A DNA stretch of 64,000 bases. Source: DATHRK01 sp035465395. GTDB lineage: Bacteria; Gemmatimonadota; Gemmatimonadetes; Longimicrobiales; RSA9. The stretch covers positions 1 to 64,000 of the forward strand of contig DATHRK010000103.1 in NCBI GenBank assembly GCA_035465395.1, written 5' to 3'. The translations under genes were made by a program, and so were the position numbers. Positions within the stretch are counted from its first letter, which is position 1. Every line of letters begins with the position of its first letter. The notes under the pieces were generated by a model. The model was not told where the DNA came from. It saw only the letters and a program-made list of their open reading frames with translations, and searched no databases. This document shows positions 34,200-43,227 of this stretch, piece by piece.

Positions 34200-36026
34200 T
34201 CAGAACGCCCCGCCGCCCCCGCCACCCATCCCGCCCCCGCTGAACCCGCCGCCCCCGCTGAAGCCCGAGCCGCCGGAGCTGCGGGGGCTGGAGGACATCG
34301 CGCTTTCGGCGCGGGTGCTCATCGTGCCGAGGCGGGTGGTGAAGTGGGTGGGGCGGAAGGAGGCGCCGTCGCCGGTGCCGATGTACCAGGAGGGCTGGGG
34401 GGGCTCGGCGTAGATGTTCTCGAAGGCGCGCGCCCAGCGCTTCTCGACCTGGAGCGCCATGGCGGAGGGGAGGAAGCGCTCGAAGAGCTCGGGGCTCGTG
34501 ACCATGCGGCGGAAGCGGTCGGAGTCGACGGCCTTGAGGAACTCCTCGAAGCCGAGGATCTGCTCGAGGCGGCGGGCGCCTCCGATCGTGCGGGCCGGCA
34601 TGAACACGCCGAAGCCGATGACGATGAGGCCGGTCAGGACGCCGCCCGCGATTGCCGCCGCGGGGGCCACGAGCCCTTGGTCAGCGAGGACCAGGCCCAG
34701 CACCGTGAGGCCGATCCCCACCGCGATTCCGATCCCGATGAACGCCCCCATCACGTGGTCCGGCCGCCAGCGGTAGTCGCCTCGGTCCAGCGCCCGGCGG
34801 TAGAGCGCGGACTTGATGCCGGGGAGGTGCTCGTAGAACTCCTCCTCCAGCTCCGACATGGAGACCTCGGGGCGGGAGCCGTGCTCGAAGAGTCCATCGA
34901 GGAGCATGCGCTCGTGCGGCGCGAGCTCGTCCCAGTCCGCCTTCCGCTCCGCCATCACGAAGACGTAGTCGGTCTTGTCGATGAGGCCGAACAGCAGGTC
35001 GCGCTCTTCCTCCTTCACCTGCAGGAAGCCGCGCACTGCGAGGTCCACGAGCGTCGCCGTGATGTCCCGCATGTCCGGTTTGTGGTCGACGAGGAGGCCC
35101 GCGTCGCCGGGCGTGAGGCCCTCCGGCGGCTCGTACGCGGCCGCGATCGGCCTGCGGCGCGGGTCCCGGCCGACGCGGCGCCACAGCAGGCACATGCCGA
35201 GGAACGCGAAAATCGGGAGGAACAGGGGCCAGTTGCTGCGCAGGAAGAACGCGACGTTGTCCGCGGTGCTCGGCCGCGCCACCACGCCCGGGTCCCAGGC
35301 GACGGCGACGGTGAGGCCCTCGCGGAAGGCCAGTCCTTCGGTGGTCGCGACGTCGACGATGCGGTCGCCGATCCGGACGCGGGCGTTCTCGGCGGTCGAG
35401 CCGAAGCTCCCGGTGAAGACGCGCGCGCGTACGCCGGAGACGTCGTCGGGGAGCAGGATCCTGACCGAGGCGGCGTCGATCGGGACGGGCCATTCGGTGC
35501 CCGTGGCGTTCCAGTAGAGCTCGTCGTGGTCCTCGAAGAATTTCAGGGCCCTGCGGGCGCGGTAGCGAATACGGACGGTGCGCGTCGCGTCCTCGGCGCC
35601 CGGGACCCAGATCTTGTACGTGCGGCGATCGCCTTCGTTGTCGGTCTCGTACTCGAGCGGATTCCCGCTCCCGTCGGTGATCGACTCGATGTCCAGCAGG
35701 AGGGTGTGGCCGAACTCCCCCCAGGACCGGTAGCGGACGGGGATCGTGCGGTAGATGCCGTTGAACGAACCTACGAAGCGCGGCCGGATGGTTTCGGTGA
35801 CGACGACCGTGCCGTTCTCCAGGACCACCGCCTCCACGTCGAAGGACTCGATGTGCCAGGAGCGGCCGGCCTGCGCGGCCGCGTCGGCGGGCGCGAAGGC
35901 GAGGAGCGTGAAGGCGCCCGCGAGGGCCGGCAGGGCGCACGCGGGGAGCGCGAGCGCCCGCAGTGCGTGGACGGTCCGCGCGGCGAGGCGAACCGTCCAC
36001 CTGCGGACGATGGATGCGTCGCGCAT
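34200..36026 (-). CDS. DUF2207 membrane protein
   Basis: A 608-residue protein. The signal peptide (ALPACALPALAGAFTLLAFAPADA) is followed by an extracytoplasmic DUF2207 beta domain (HIESFDVEAVVLENGTVVVTETI, IRYRARRALKFFEDHDELYWNATGTEWPVPI). There is a transmembrane helix near 325 (WPLFLPIFAFLGMCLLW), a cytoplasmic wHTH-like region (DAGLLVDHKPDMRDITATLVDLAVRGFL), two more helices (AFIGIGIAVGIGLTVLGLVLA; APAAAIAGGVLTGLIVIGFGVF), and a Ser/Gly-rich tail typical of the family. SD GAGGCGAGGCGG precedes ATG 36026. It follows lemA, the usual partner; the pair is probably a membrane-associated complex of unknown function. Confidence 0.9.
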   Translation of the reverse strand: MRDASIVRRWTVRLAARTVHALRALALPACALPALAGAFTLLAFAPADAAAQAGRSWHIESFDVEAVVLENGTVVVTETIRPRFVGSFNGIYRTIPVRYRSWGEFGHTLLLDIESITDGSGNPLEYETDNEGDRRTYKIWVPGAEDATRTVRIRYRARRALKFFEDHDELYWNATGTEWPVPIDAASVRILLPDDVSGVRARVFTGSFGSTAENARVRIGDRIVDVATTEGLAFREGLTVAVAWDPGVVARPSTADNVAFFLRSNWPLFLPIFAFLGMCLLWRRVGRDPRRRPIAAAYEPPEGLTPGDAGLLVDHKPDMRDITATLVDLAVRGFLQVKEEERDLLFGLIDKTDYVFVMAERKADWDELAPHERMLLDGLFEHGSRPEVSMSELEEEFYEHLPGIKSALYRRALDRGDYRWRPDHVMGAFIGIGIAVGIGLTVLGLVLADQGLVAPAAAIAGGVLTGLIVIGFGVFMPARTIGGARRLEQILGFEEFLKAVDSDRFRRMVTSPELFERFLPSAMALQVEKRWARAFENIYAEPPQPSWYIGTGDGASFRPTHFTTRLGTMSTRAESAMSSSPRSSGGSGFSGGGGFSGGGMGGGGGGAF

Positions 36027-36040
36027 CGGACCGCCTCGCC

Positions 36041-36598
36041 TCAGCCGTCGTGCCCGAAGTCGACCTTCGGCGCCTCGCGCTGGGCCTCGTCCTCGAGGCC
36101 GAAGAAGGGCCGGGGGTGGAAGCCGAGGGGACCGGCGATGAGGCTGCCCGGGATCTGCTGGATGCGGGTGTTGTAGTCCCGCACGACGGCGTTGTAGTAG
36201 CGCCGGGCGTTCTGGATCGCTTCCTCGATCTCCTGCAGCGAGCGCTGCAGGCTCGCGAAGCTCTCCACGGCGCGCAGCTCGGGGTACGCTTCCGACAGCG
36301 CGAAGAGCTGGCGCAGCGCGCCGGTCAGCATGTTCTCGGCGCGGGCCTGCTGCTCCGGACCCTCGGCCTGCACGGCCTGGTTGCGGGCGGCGATCACCGC
36401 CTCGAGCGTCTCGCGCTCGTGGCCGGCGTAGCCCTTCACCGTCTCGACGAGGTTCGGGATCAGCTCGTAGCGACGCTTGAGCTGCACGTCCACGTCGGCC
36501 CAGGCGTTGTCGACGCGGATGCGGGAGCCGACGAGGCCGTTGTAGAGCAGGACCCCGCCGACGACCATCACGAGCACGACGATCAGGACGATCCACAT
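36041..36598 (-). CDS. lemA: LemA family protein
   Basis: A 185-residue protein with one N-terminal helix (WIVLIVVLVMVVGGVLLYNG) and a long four-helix cytoplasmic or extracytoplasmic rod. NAWADVDVQLKRRYELIPNLVETVKGYAGHE is the diagnostic LemA segment, and NARRYYNAVVRDYNTRIQQIPGSLIAG the second. LemA proteins are commonly paired with DUF2207 or TPM-domain proteins, as here (15 nt gap). The biochemical role is unknown. Confidence 0.93.
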   Translation of the reverse strand: MWIVLIVVLVMVVGGVLLYNGLVGSRIRVDNAWADVDVQLKRRYELIPNLVETVKGYAGHERETLEAVIAARNQAVQAEGPEQQARAENMLTGALRQLFALSEAYPELRAVESFASLQRSLQEIEEAIQNARRYYNAVVRDYNTRIQQIPGSLIAGPLGFHPRPFFGLEDEAQREAPKVDFGHDG

Positions 36599-36837
36599 GG
36601 GCGCTCTTCCCGTCTGAAGGAGTGTCGCGACTCAGGCGCTGAGCATAGGCGCCGGCGCGGGCCGCCGACAGGCGCGGCGGGCTCCGTCCGGCATTACGGG
36701 CGCGGCGATCACGGTCTTCGCCGGCGGCGACGGTTTTCCGATACCGCGCGGTCCTCCAGGGGCCGTTGTCACGGCCTACCCGGCCGCCGGGCTCCTCCCC
36801 AGGAGGGTGCCCACGAATCCAAAAGGAGACCGCAGCC

Positions 36838-37554
36838 ATGTCCACCCAACGAGCGGCCGTGCTGTCGACCGCGTGCGCGCTGGCGGCGATCGTCGCGTGC
36901 GGCGACGATTCGCCCACCGGCCCCGACTACGACCCCGACATCCCGACGCAGTGGTCGGAGCTCGTCACGAACCCCTTCTTCCCGCTCACGCCCGGCCTGC
37001 ACAAGGAGTTCGAGGGAGCGACCGAGGACGGCACCGAGACGATCGTCATCGACGTCCTGAACACGACGAGGATGGTCAACGGCGTCGAGGCCACGATCGT
37101 CCGCGACCAGGTCTTCCTGGACGGCGAGCTGATCGAGGACACCGACGATTGGTACGCCCAGGACGCGGACGGCAACGTGTGGTACCTGGGCGAGGCGGCC
37201 GAGGACTACGAGGACGGCGTGCTCGTCTCGACCGACGGATCGTGGGAGTGGGGCGTCGACGGCGCGCTGCCCGGGATCATCATGTGGGCCAATCCCGCCG
37301 ACCACGTAGGCGAGGAGTACCGGCAGGAGTTCTACGAGGGCGAGGCCGAGGACTGGGCCAAGGTGCTGCGCACGGGCGAGTCGGTGACCGTGCCGGACGG
37401 GTCGTTCATGGGCTGCATCGTCACCGAGGACTGGAACGGGCTCGAGGCGGACAGCGAGGAGGAGAAGACGTACTGCGCGGGCATCGGCGTGGTGAAGGAG
37501 GTCTCTCTGGACAGCGGCGAGAGCGTCGAGTTGACGGCGCACTCGGGCTCGTAG
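36838..37554 (+). CDS. Acidic secreted lipoprotein of unknown function
   Basis: A 238-residue exported protein. The signal peptide ends with the lipobox AIVAC (Cys21) followed by GDDSPTGPD, so it is lipid-anchored. The mature part is strongly acidic and beta-rich: NPFFPLTPGLHKEFEGATEDG, TRMVNGVEATIVRDQVF, WYAQDADGNVWYLGE, WANPADHVGEEYRQEFYEGEAEDWAKV, and CIVTEDWNGLE. Regular strand pairs plus DxDGN turns suggest a beta-sandwich or calicin-like fold. Two cysteines in the mature protein (MGCIV, KTYCAG) could form a disulfide. SD AAAAGGAGA before ATG 36838. The WYAQDADGNVWYLGE block is shared by a family of bacterial secreted proteins I cannot name. Confidence 0.75.
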   Translation: MSTQRAAVLSTACALAAIVACGDDSPTGPDYDPDIPTQWSELVTNPFFPLTPGLHKEFEGATEDGTETIVIDVLNTTRMVNGVEATIVRDQVFLDGELIEDTDDWYAQDADGNVWYLGEAAEDYEDGVLVSTDGSWEWGVDGALPGIIMWANPADHVGEEYRQEFYEGEAEDWAKVLRTGESVTVPDGSFMGCIVTEDWNGLEADSEEEKTYCAGIGVVKEVSLDSGESVELTAHSGS

Positions 37555-37709
37555 GAGGCGTTCGGGCCTCGGCGCCCGCTGGACGGGCGTCGGGGTCGGC
37601 CTAACGGCACCGCCGGCGGGCGCGTCCCTGTTCCGGCCGGGCGCGCGCCGCCCCGCCGGGACGCCCCGCGCACGGCGACGGGGTCACGCGCCTCGACGCG
37701 GAGGATGGG

Positions 37710-39095
37710 TTGAGCCGACCGAACGACGGCCTGCGGGCGCTGAACCGCTTCGGCCTGGGCGCGCGCCCGGGCGAAGCGGCGCGGCTCGCCGACCCCAGGG
37801 GGTGGCTGCGGGACCAACTCGGCGGCCCGCCGCCGGCGCTCTCGGGCGATCTCCCGGACGGACCCGAGATCGGCGCCGCGATGCGCGGACTGCGTGAAGC
37901 GCAGCGGAGCCGCGACGAGGCGGCGCTGCGAGACGGCCGCCGCGCCATCACCCGCATCGTGGGCCGGGAGAGCACGGCGGCGCTGGGCGCCAGGGTCGTT
38001 TCGGATCGCCCGTTCGTCGAGCGGCTGGTCGCGTTCTGGTCCAACCACCTCTGCGTCTCCGTGCGGGGCGAGCCCGCGGTGCTTCCGCTGGCGGGCGACT
38101 ACGAGCGCGAGGCGATCCGACCCCACGTGCTCGGGCGCTTCGAGGACATGGTCCTCGCCTCCGCGCGCCACCCCGCGATGCTCATCTACCTGGACAACGC
38201 CCAGTCCATCGGGCCCGCGTCGCGGGTCGGCCGCGTGACCGCGCGCCGCGGCAACGCCCGCGGCCTCAACGAGAACTACGCCCGCGAGCTCCTGGAGCTG
38301 CACACCGTCGGGGTCGACGGAGGCTACGCGCAGGAGGACGTGCTGGAGCTGGCGCGGGTGCTGACCGGCTGGGGCGTGGCCGGAGTGGGGCGGGTGCGCG
38401 GCCCGCGGCTCGGGGCCGAGCCCGACGCGCCGTCCTTCCGCTTCGTGGCGGAGCTCCACGAGCCCGGCGCCAAGAGCGTGATGGGGAAGCGCTACGCCGA
38501 GGCGGGCGTCCGGGAAGGCGAGGCCGCGATCCGCGACCTCTGCGCGCATCCCTCCACGGCGCGCTTCGTCGCCTCCAAGCTCGTGACCCATTTCGTCGCC
38601 GACGACCCGCCGCCGGCCGCGGTCGACCGGATCGCGTCGGTGTTCGCCGATTCCGGAGGCGACCTGCGCGCCACGGCGGACGCGCTGGTGGACCTCGAGG
38701 AGGCCTGGGCTGGGGACGCGCGGAAATTCCGCGCGCCGCAGGACTGGCTGATCGCCGTGCTGCGCGCGCTGGGAGCCCGCGAGGCCCCGCGCGAGGTCGT
38801 CGAGGCGCTGCGCCAGCTGCGGCACACGCTGTGGGCGCCGGGCGCGCCCAAGGGCTACGGCGACGTCCGTCGCGAGTGGGCGGATCCCGACGCGCTCATG
38901 AACCGGGCGGAGCTGGCCCGCACGATCTCCCGCCGCGTCGTGCGCGGCGGCGGCGCGCCCGAGCCGCGCGCGTTGCTCGACGTGGTCGAGCTCGGCGCCG
39001 ACTCGGCGCTGCCTCGCGTGCTAGCGGACGCCGACATCGACACCGGCGAGCGGCTCGCGCTCGCCCTGGCCGGTCCGGACTTCCAGTGGCGGTGA
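37710..39095 (+). CDS. DUF1800 family protein
   Basis: A 461-residue DUF1800 protein. It opens with LRALNRFGLGARPGEAARLADP. Other family segments are ERLVAFWSNHLCVS, ERLVAFW, ARHPAMLIYLDNAQSIGP, GLNENYARELLELHTVGVDGGYAQEDVLELARVLTGW, HEPGAKSVMGK, and HPSTARFVASKLVTHFVADDPP. There is no obvious signal peptide. The start is TTG at 37710, with GGAGG 7 nt upstream; the ATG at 37705 is out of frame. DUF1800 and DUF1501 genes are nearly always adjacent, as here; they are suspected to be secreted or cell-surface partners, with no proven activity. Confidence 0.9.
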   Translation: MSRPNDGLRALNRFGLGARPGEAARLADPRGWLRDQLGGPPPALSGDLPDGPEIGAAMRGLREAQRSRDEAALRDGRRAITRIVGRESTAALGARVVSDRPFVERLVAFWSNHLCVSVRGEPAVLPLAGDYEREAIRPHVLGRFEDMVLASARHPAMLIYLDNAQSIGPASRVGRVTARRGNARGLNENYARELLELHTVGVDGGYAQEDVLELARVLTGWGVAGVGRVRGPRLGAEPDAPSFRFVAELHEPGAKSVMGKRYAEAGVREGEAAIRDLCAHPSTARFVASKLVTHFVADDPPPAAVDRIASVFADSGGDLRATADALVDLEEAWAGDARKFRAPQDWLIAVLRALGAREAPREVVEALRQLRHTLWAPGAPKGYGDVRREWADPDALMNRAELARTISRRVVRGGGAPEPRALLDVVELGADSALPRVLADADIDTGERLALALAGPDFQWR

Positions 39096-39097
39096 CC

Positions 39098-40294
39098 ATG
39101 GACAGACGAAACTTCCTGCGGACGATGTGCGTGGGCGGCGCGGCGACCTTCGCGCTGCCGTCGGTGGCGTTCGCGCGCGTGCCCGGGCAGGGCCGCCTGA
39201 TGTTCGCGCTGCTGCGCGGCGGCTTTGACGGGCTCGCCGCGCTGGTCCCGATCGGCGACCCCGGGTACCGGGCCCTGCGCGGGCCGATGGCGTTCGACGC
39301 GGGCGACCTTATCGCGCTCGACGACGGCTTCGCGCTGGCGCCGGGGTTGGCGCCGTTCGCCGAGTTCTGGGAGCGCGGGGAGCTCCTCGCGGTGCACGCG
39401 ATGGCGATCCCGTACCGCACGCGGAGCCACTTCGACGGGCAGGCGATCCTGGAGACCGGGCTGGAGCGGCCCGACGGCGCCGCGGACGGGTGGCTGAACC
39501 GGCTGCTGCAAGTGATGGGCGGCGAGCGCTCCGGGATCGCGGTGTCGGCGGGCATGCCTCGGTCGCTCACGGGCGAGCACCCGGTGATGACGTGGTCGCC
39601 CGCGTCGCTCGGGACCACCGAGGCGGCCTACATCGACCGCCTGCACGCGCTCTACCAGCGCGACCGGGTGCTGCTCAACCCGTTCGAGGCGGCGCTGCAA
39701 CTCGAAGCGCTCGGCGAGTCCGCCATGGACGACGAGGGATCGACGGGGGGACGGTCGATGGAGGCTCGTGCCCGCCGGCCGCGGGGCGCCTTCGAGCCCG
39801 TCCTCGGCGCGGCGGCGCGCTTCCTCCGCGAGCCCGCTGGGCCCAACGTCGCGGCGGTCGAGTTCAGCGGCTGGGACACGCACGCCAACCAGGGCCTGGC
39901 CGGCGGGTCGCTGGACCGCCTGCTCGGCGGGCTGTCGTCGGGGCTCGCGGCGTTCCGCGAGGCGATGGGACCGCGCTGGGCGGACACCACCGTGGTCGTG
40001 ATGACCGAGTTCGGGCGGACGGCGCGGCCCAACGGCACCGGGGGCACCGACCACGGCACCGCGGGCGCCGGCTTCGTGCTCGGGCCGCGCATAGCGCGCA
40101 GCGCCGTCCTCGCCGACTGGCCGGGCCTGGCGGAGCGCCAGCTCTACGAGGGCCGCGACGTGCGCCCGACCCTGGACACGCGGTCGGTGCTGAAGGGCGT
40201 GCTCGCGGGCACCTTCGACCTCACGCGGGCGCAGTCGGAGCGGGTGTTCCCCGACTCGGAGGCCGCCAACGGGATGTTCGAGCTGATGGGCTGA
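39098..40294 (+). CDS. DUF1501 family protein, Tat-type leader
   Basis: A 398-residue protein of the DUF1501 group, distantly related to alkaline phosphatases/sulfatases. MDRRNFLRTMCVGGAATFALPSVAFA is a twin-arginine signal. FALLRGGFDGLAALVPIGDPGY, AIPYRTRSHFDGQAILETG, FSGWDTHANQGLAGG, VVVMTEFGRTARPNGTGGTDHGTAGAGFVLGP carry the conserved His/Asp/Thr positions. Tat export implies folding, perhaps with a metal, before secretion. ATG at 39098, 3 nt after the DUF1800 stop; an in-frame GTG at 39092 overlaps that stop. Confidence 0.9.
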   Translation: MDRRNFLRTMCVGGAATFALPSVAFARVPGQGRLMFALLRGGFDGLAALVPIGDPGYRALRGPMAFDAGDLIALDDGFALAPGLAPFAEFWERGELLAVHAMAIPYRTRSHFDGQAILETGLERPDGAADGWLNRLLQVMGGERSGIAVSAGMPRSLTGEHPVMTWSPASLGTTEAAYIDRLHALYQRDRVLLNPFEAALQLEALGESAMDDEGSTGGRSMEARARRPRGAFEPVLGAAARFLREPAGPNVAAVEFSGWDTHANQGLAGGSLDRLLGGLSSGLAAFREAMGPRWADTTVVVMTEFGRTARPNGTGGTDHGTAGAGFVLGPRIARSAVLADWPGLAERQLYEGRDVRPTLDTRSVLKGVLAGTFDLTRAQSERVFPDSEAANGMFELMG

Positions 40295-40357
40295 CGTGGG
40301 GGTCGGCGCCGTCCCGCGAGCGGGTGCGGCGCCGACGTCGTGCGGCGCCCAGCCGGC

Positions 40358-40783
40358 TCAACTCGCCGAGAAGCTCGCGTCCATCGTGATCGGCACGGCG
40401 AGCGCCTTCGACACCGGGCAGCCCTCCTTGGCGGTGTTCGCGGCCGTCATGAAGGCCTCTTCCGTCCCGTCGCCTTCCGCCCGGACGTCCAGGTGGACGC
40501 CGCTGATGGCGAAGCCGACCTCCTGCTTCTCGAGCGAGACCGTCGCGGTCGTCTCGATGCTCTTCGGGGTGACGCCTTCCTTGGCCATGTTTCCCGAAAG
40601 CGCCATCGAGAAGCACCCCGCGTGCGCCGCGGCGATCAGCTCCTCCGGGTTCGTTCCCGGCTCGTCCTCGAACCGCTTGCTGAACGAGTAGTCGATGCCG
40701 TCGAGCGCGCCGCTCTCGGTCGAGAGCGTGCCGCCACCCGCGCGGATCTCGCCCGTCCACACGGCCGTCGCCTTTCGCTTCAT
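40358..40783 (-). CDS. osmC: OsmC-family hydroperoxide reductase
   Basis: A 141-residue OsmC/Ohr-fold thiol peroxidase. Both catalytic cysteines are present as Cys codons: Cys57 in AAAHAGCFSMAL (peroxidatic) and Cys122 in KEGCPVSKAL (resolving). GTNPEELIAAAHA is the OsmC signature. It reduces organic hydroperoxides with dithiol or lipoamide reductant. SD GGAGGAGAGG precedes ATG 40783. Divergent from the MATE gene; the shared region contains a perfect 12-bp palindrome. Confidence 0.92.
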   Translation of the reverse strand: MKRKATAVWTGEIRAGGGTLSTESGALDGIDYSFSKRFEDEPGTNPEELIAAAHAGCFSMALSGNMAKEGVTPKSIETTATVSLEKQEVGFAISGVHLDVRAEGDGTEEAFMTAANTAKEGCPVSKALAVPITMDASFSAS

Positions 40784-40929
40784 GTCCTCTCCTCCGGTAG
40801 GTCGGCAGGAACGCCCCGCACGCGGAGTCCCGCGGCGGGGGCGCAAAGTCGTGCGGGTGCACGGTTCACGCCAGCGCCGCCGGAGGGATCGGCCGGCCGA
40901 CGGGACGCGCCTTTGTGCATACCGCAGCG

Positions 40930-40941
40930 AACGTGCACGTT
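40930..40941. promoter_or_regulatory. Perfect palindrome in the osmC-MATE divergent region
   Basis: AACGTGCACGTT is a perfect 12-bp inverted repeat, 147 bp upstream of osmC and 92 bp upstream of the MATE ATG. It may be an operator for a regulator controlling one or both genes. No regulator is assigned. Confidence 0.4.
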
Positions 40942-41032
40942 GTCCTGCTGGCACGACGACGAACTCCCAGGACGGCGATCCGGACGTGACACTGCGTGGG
41001 GCATACGGCCGCGGTCGGCCGCGAGCGAGCCT

Positions 41033-42562
41033 ATGAGCGACGGCGCCACGCCGCCCGATACCGAGGCGCCGCCGGACGAACCCGGGGCCAGCGCCGAGGA
41101 GCTCGGCCCGGGGCCCGGCACGGGCGCGGACGCGTCCCGGGCGGATCCCGAGATCCCCCCGCCCCCGCCGCCGCCCTCCCGCCGCTACGACCGCTCGATC
41201 GTGGAGGGCCCGCTCCTGCCGGCGGTCTGGAAGATCGCCTGGCCGACGATGCTGCAGAACATCATCGGCGGCATGCAGGGGCTCGTGGACCACGTCATGG
41301 TCGGCAACTACGTCGGCTTCGCCGGCAACGCCGCCATCGGCGTGAGCTGGCAGGTGTTCCTCGTCGTGATCGTCTTCATCTCCTCGCTGTTCACCGGGAT
41401 GAGCGTGCTGGTCGCTCGATTCGCGGGTGCCGGCAAGTCGGAGAAGGTCGACCGCACCGTGTACCAGGCCTTCCTGACCGCCATCGGCCTCGCCCTCGGG
41501 ATCTTCGCGCCGCTCGGGTACTTCCTGGCGCCGGCGCTGCTCGACCTGGTCAACGCGGCCCCGGCGGTGCAGGCGGAGGCGCTGCCGTATCTGCGCATCA
41601 TGTTCCTGTTCAGCAGCGGCATGATGGTGTTCTTCATGCTCGGAGGCGCGCTCCGCTCGGCGGGCGACGCCAAGACGCCGCTGCGGCTCGGGATCGTGAT
41701 GACAGTGCTCAACATCGTCCTGAACGTGATCCTGATCCGCGGCCTGGGACCGATCCCCTCGTTCGGGACCGCCGGCGCCGCGATGGGGACCGTGATCGCC
41801 TCCGCGCTGGTCGGGGCGTACGCGCTGTTCCGGCTCTGGGGCGGCGGGTGGGTGGTGGGCTTCCCGCATGGCGGTGGGTACGGCCCGGATTGGGTCATCA
41901 TCCGGGCGATCTTCCGCTTCGGCCTGCCGACCGGCATCCAGGGGATCGCGATGAACGTCGGCGGGGTCTTCCTGCTGGCCTTCATCGGCTCGGTCGCGCA
42001 GAGCGCGGCGGCGCAGGCGGCCTACGCCGTCTCCTACACGCAGCTCTTCTCGCTGATCACGTGGACGACCGTCGGTTTGATGGGGGCCGCCGCTGCCGTG
42101 GCGGGCCAGAATCTAGGGGCGGACAACCCGGACCGCGCGGCCGCCGCCGTGCACAAGGCGGCCCGCATCGGGGTGCTGGTCGCGGCGTTGGTGGGACTGA
42201 TGTTCCTGCTCATCCCGCGCCAGCTCCTCGGGGTGTTCGGCATGGACGAGCCGGCCGTGCTCGACATCGGCACCAGCTTGCTCCGCGTGCTGAGCCTGTC
42301 GGGCCTCTTCATCGCGGTGGCGCTCACCTACACCGGGGGCCTCCAGGGCACCGGCGACACCAAGAGCCCGCTCTACATCTCGATCGTCTCGCAGATCGTG
42401 GTGCCGCTGGGCATCTGCGCGGTCGTGCAACGGGTCGGGACGCTGGATCCGATCGATATCTGGCTGGCCATCCTCGCCGGCCACGTGACCCGCTCCGCCC
42501 TCAGCGTGATGGTGTTCAACCGCGGGAGGTGGCGCAGCATCGCGGTCGACATCGGCGGCTGA
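41033..42562 (+). CDS. MATE-family multidrug/metabolite efflux transporter
   Basis: A 509-residue inner-membrane antiporter with twelve helices. The first helix begins in VWKIAWPTMLQNIIGGMQGLVDHVMVGNYVG, the MATE signature; the second lobe repeats it with FGLPTGIQGIAMNVGG. GALRSAGDAKTPLR and GGLQGTGDTKSPLY are the matching loops of the two halves. Exchange of Na or H for cationic compounds is expected. An unusual feature is the about 50-residue N-terminal cytoplasmic extension, rich in Pro, Asp and Glu and ending in a run of seven Pro. ATG at 41033; earlier in-frame starts would lengthen that tail further. Confidence 0.92.
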   Translation: MSDGATPPDTEAPPDEPGASAEELGPGPGTGADASRADPEIPPPPPPPSRRYDRSIVEGPLLPAVWKIAWPTMLQNIIGGMQGLVDHVMVGNYVGFAGNAAIGVSWQVFLVVIVFISSLFTGMSVLVARFAGAGKSEKVDRTVYQAFLTAIGLALGIFAPLGYFLAPALLDLVNAAPAVQAEALPYLRIMFLFSSGMMVFFMLGGALRSAGDAKTPLRLGIVMTVLNIVLNVILIRGLGPIPSFGTAGAAMGTVIASALVGAYALFRLWGGGWVVGFPHGGGYGPDWVIIRAIFRFGLPTGIQGIAMNVGGVFLLAFIGSVAQSAAAQAAYAVSYTQLFSLITWTTVGLMGAAAAVAGQNLGADNPDRAAAAVHKAARIGVLVAALVGLMFLLIPRQLLGVFGMDEPAVLDIGTSLLRVLSLSGLFIAVALTYTGGLQGTGDTKSPLYISIVSQIVVPLGICAVVQRVGTLDPIDIWLAILAGHVTRSALSVMVFNRGRWRSIAVDIGG

Positions 42563-42595
42563 AGAGCGGAGGACCCGCGACGCGCGACCGGGTGG

Positions 42596-43075
42596 CTACG
42601 CCGCCGGCTCGACGTCGGCCCGCAGGCGTTCCTGGATGTAGGCCGCGACCGCGTCGATGTCGCGGTACTTGAGCCCGTAGAACCCCCAGTGCGGCATGCC
42701 GCTCGCCGTGCCCGTGAACACCTGCCGCCGCAGCCCTTCGCGATCCGCCGCGAAACGCCAGTCCGGCGTGAGGAAACTGGGCGGACGGAGCGTGTCGCCC
42801 CGGAGCACGAGGCCGCCATCGCCGGCCCCAACCGGCCCGTGGCACTTGGAGCAACTGTAGGAATAGACCACCGCTCCCCTCTCCAGCGCCGCGCCCGCGC
42901 TGTCCCAGCCGATGGTATCGAACGCCGCGGGATCGTACATTGCTTCGGCGAGCATGACGGAGTCCTCGTGAGCCGCAACCTGGTCCTCGGGGGTGGGCGC
43001 GGCGTCCGAGCCGCAGGCAATCAGCGCCGCCGCCAACGCGATCGGGGCCAGGTGGGTACGCCTGGTGCTGAGCAT
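42596..43075 (-). CDS. Lipid-anchored c-type cytochrome
   Basis: A 159-residue protein. The signal ends with the lipobox ALIAC (Cys21). Haem is bound by SCSKCHG (Cys75, Cys78, His79) in GAVVYSYSCSKCHGPVG, and Met127 in ASGMPHWG is the likely axial ligand, followed by the class I terminal helix (DIDAVAAYIQERLRAD). It is a monohaem electron carrier in the periplasm. SD GGGAGGG precedes ATG 43075; the upstream ATG at 43102 lacks one. No oxidase or reductase gene is adjacent. Confidence 0.88.
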   Translation of the reverse strand: MLSTRRTHLAPIALAAALIACGSDAAPTPEDQVAAHEDSVMLAEAMYDPAAFDTIGWDSAGAALERGAVVYSYSCSKCHGPVGAGDGGLVLRGDTLRPPSFLTPDWRFAADREGLRRQVFTGTASGMPHWGFYGLKYRDIDAVAAYIQERLRADVEPAA

Positions 43076-43227
43076 GGACCCTCCCGGTTGGAGATGCTCC
43101 ACGATGGCGCGCGCACCGGTCGGACGGCGTGGGGAGGCCTACGCGATGTTGTCGGAGATTCGACCACACCTCCGCGCACGACACCCGGTCGCGCTCAGCC
43201 CCGCGGCGACGCCTCCGCGGTGGTGCC

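Noticed and set aside
37580..37602. Terminator after the acidic lipoprotein gene
   Set aside because: A 9-bp GC stem (CGGCGCCCG with CGGGCGTCG) exists but has no T-run, so it is too weak to call in such GC-rich DNA.
40358..40783. OsmC as a third selenoprotein
   Set aside because: Both catalytic cysteines are ordinary Cys codons and there is no in-frame TGA.
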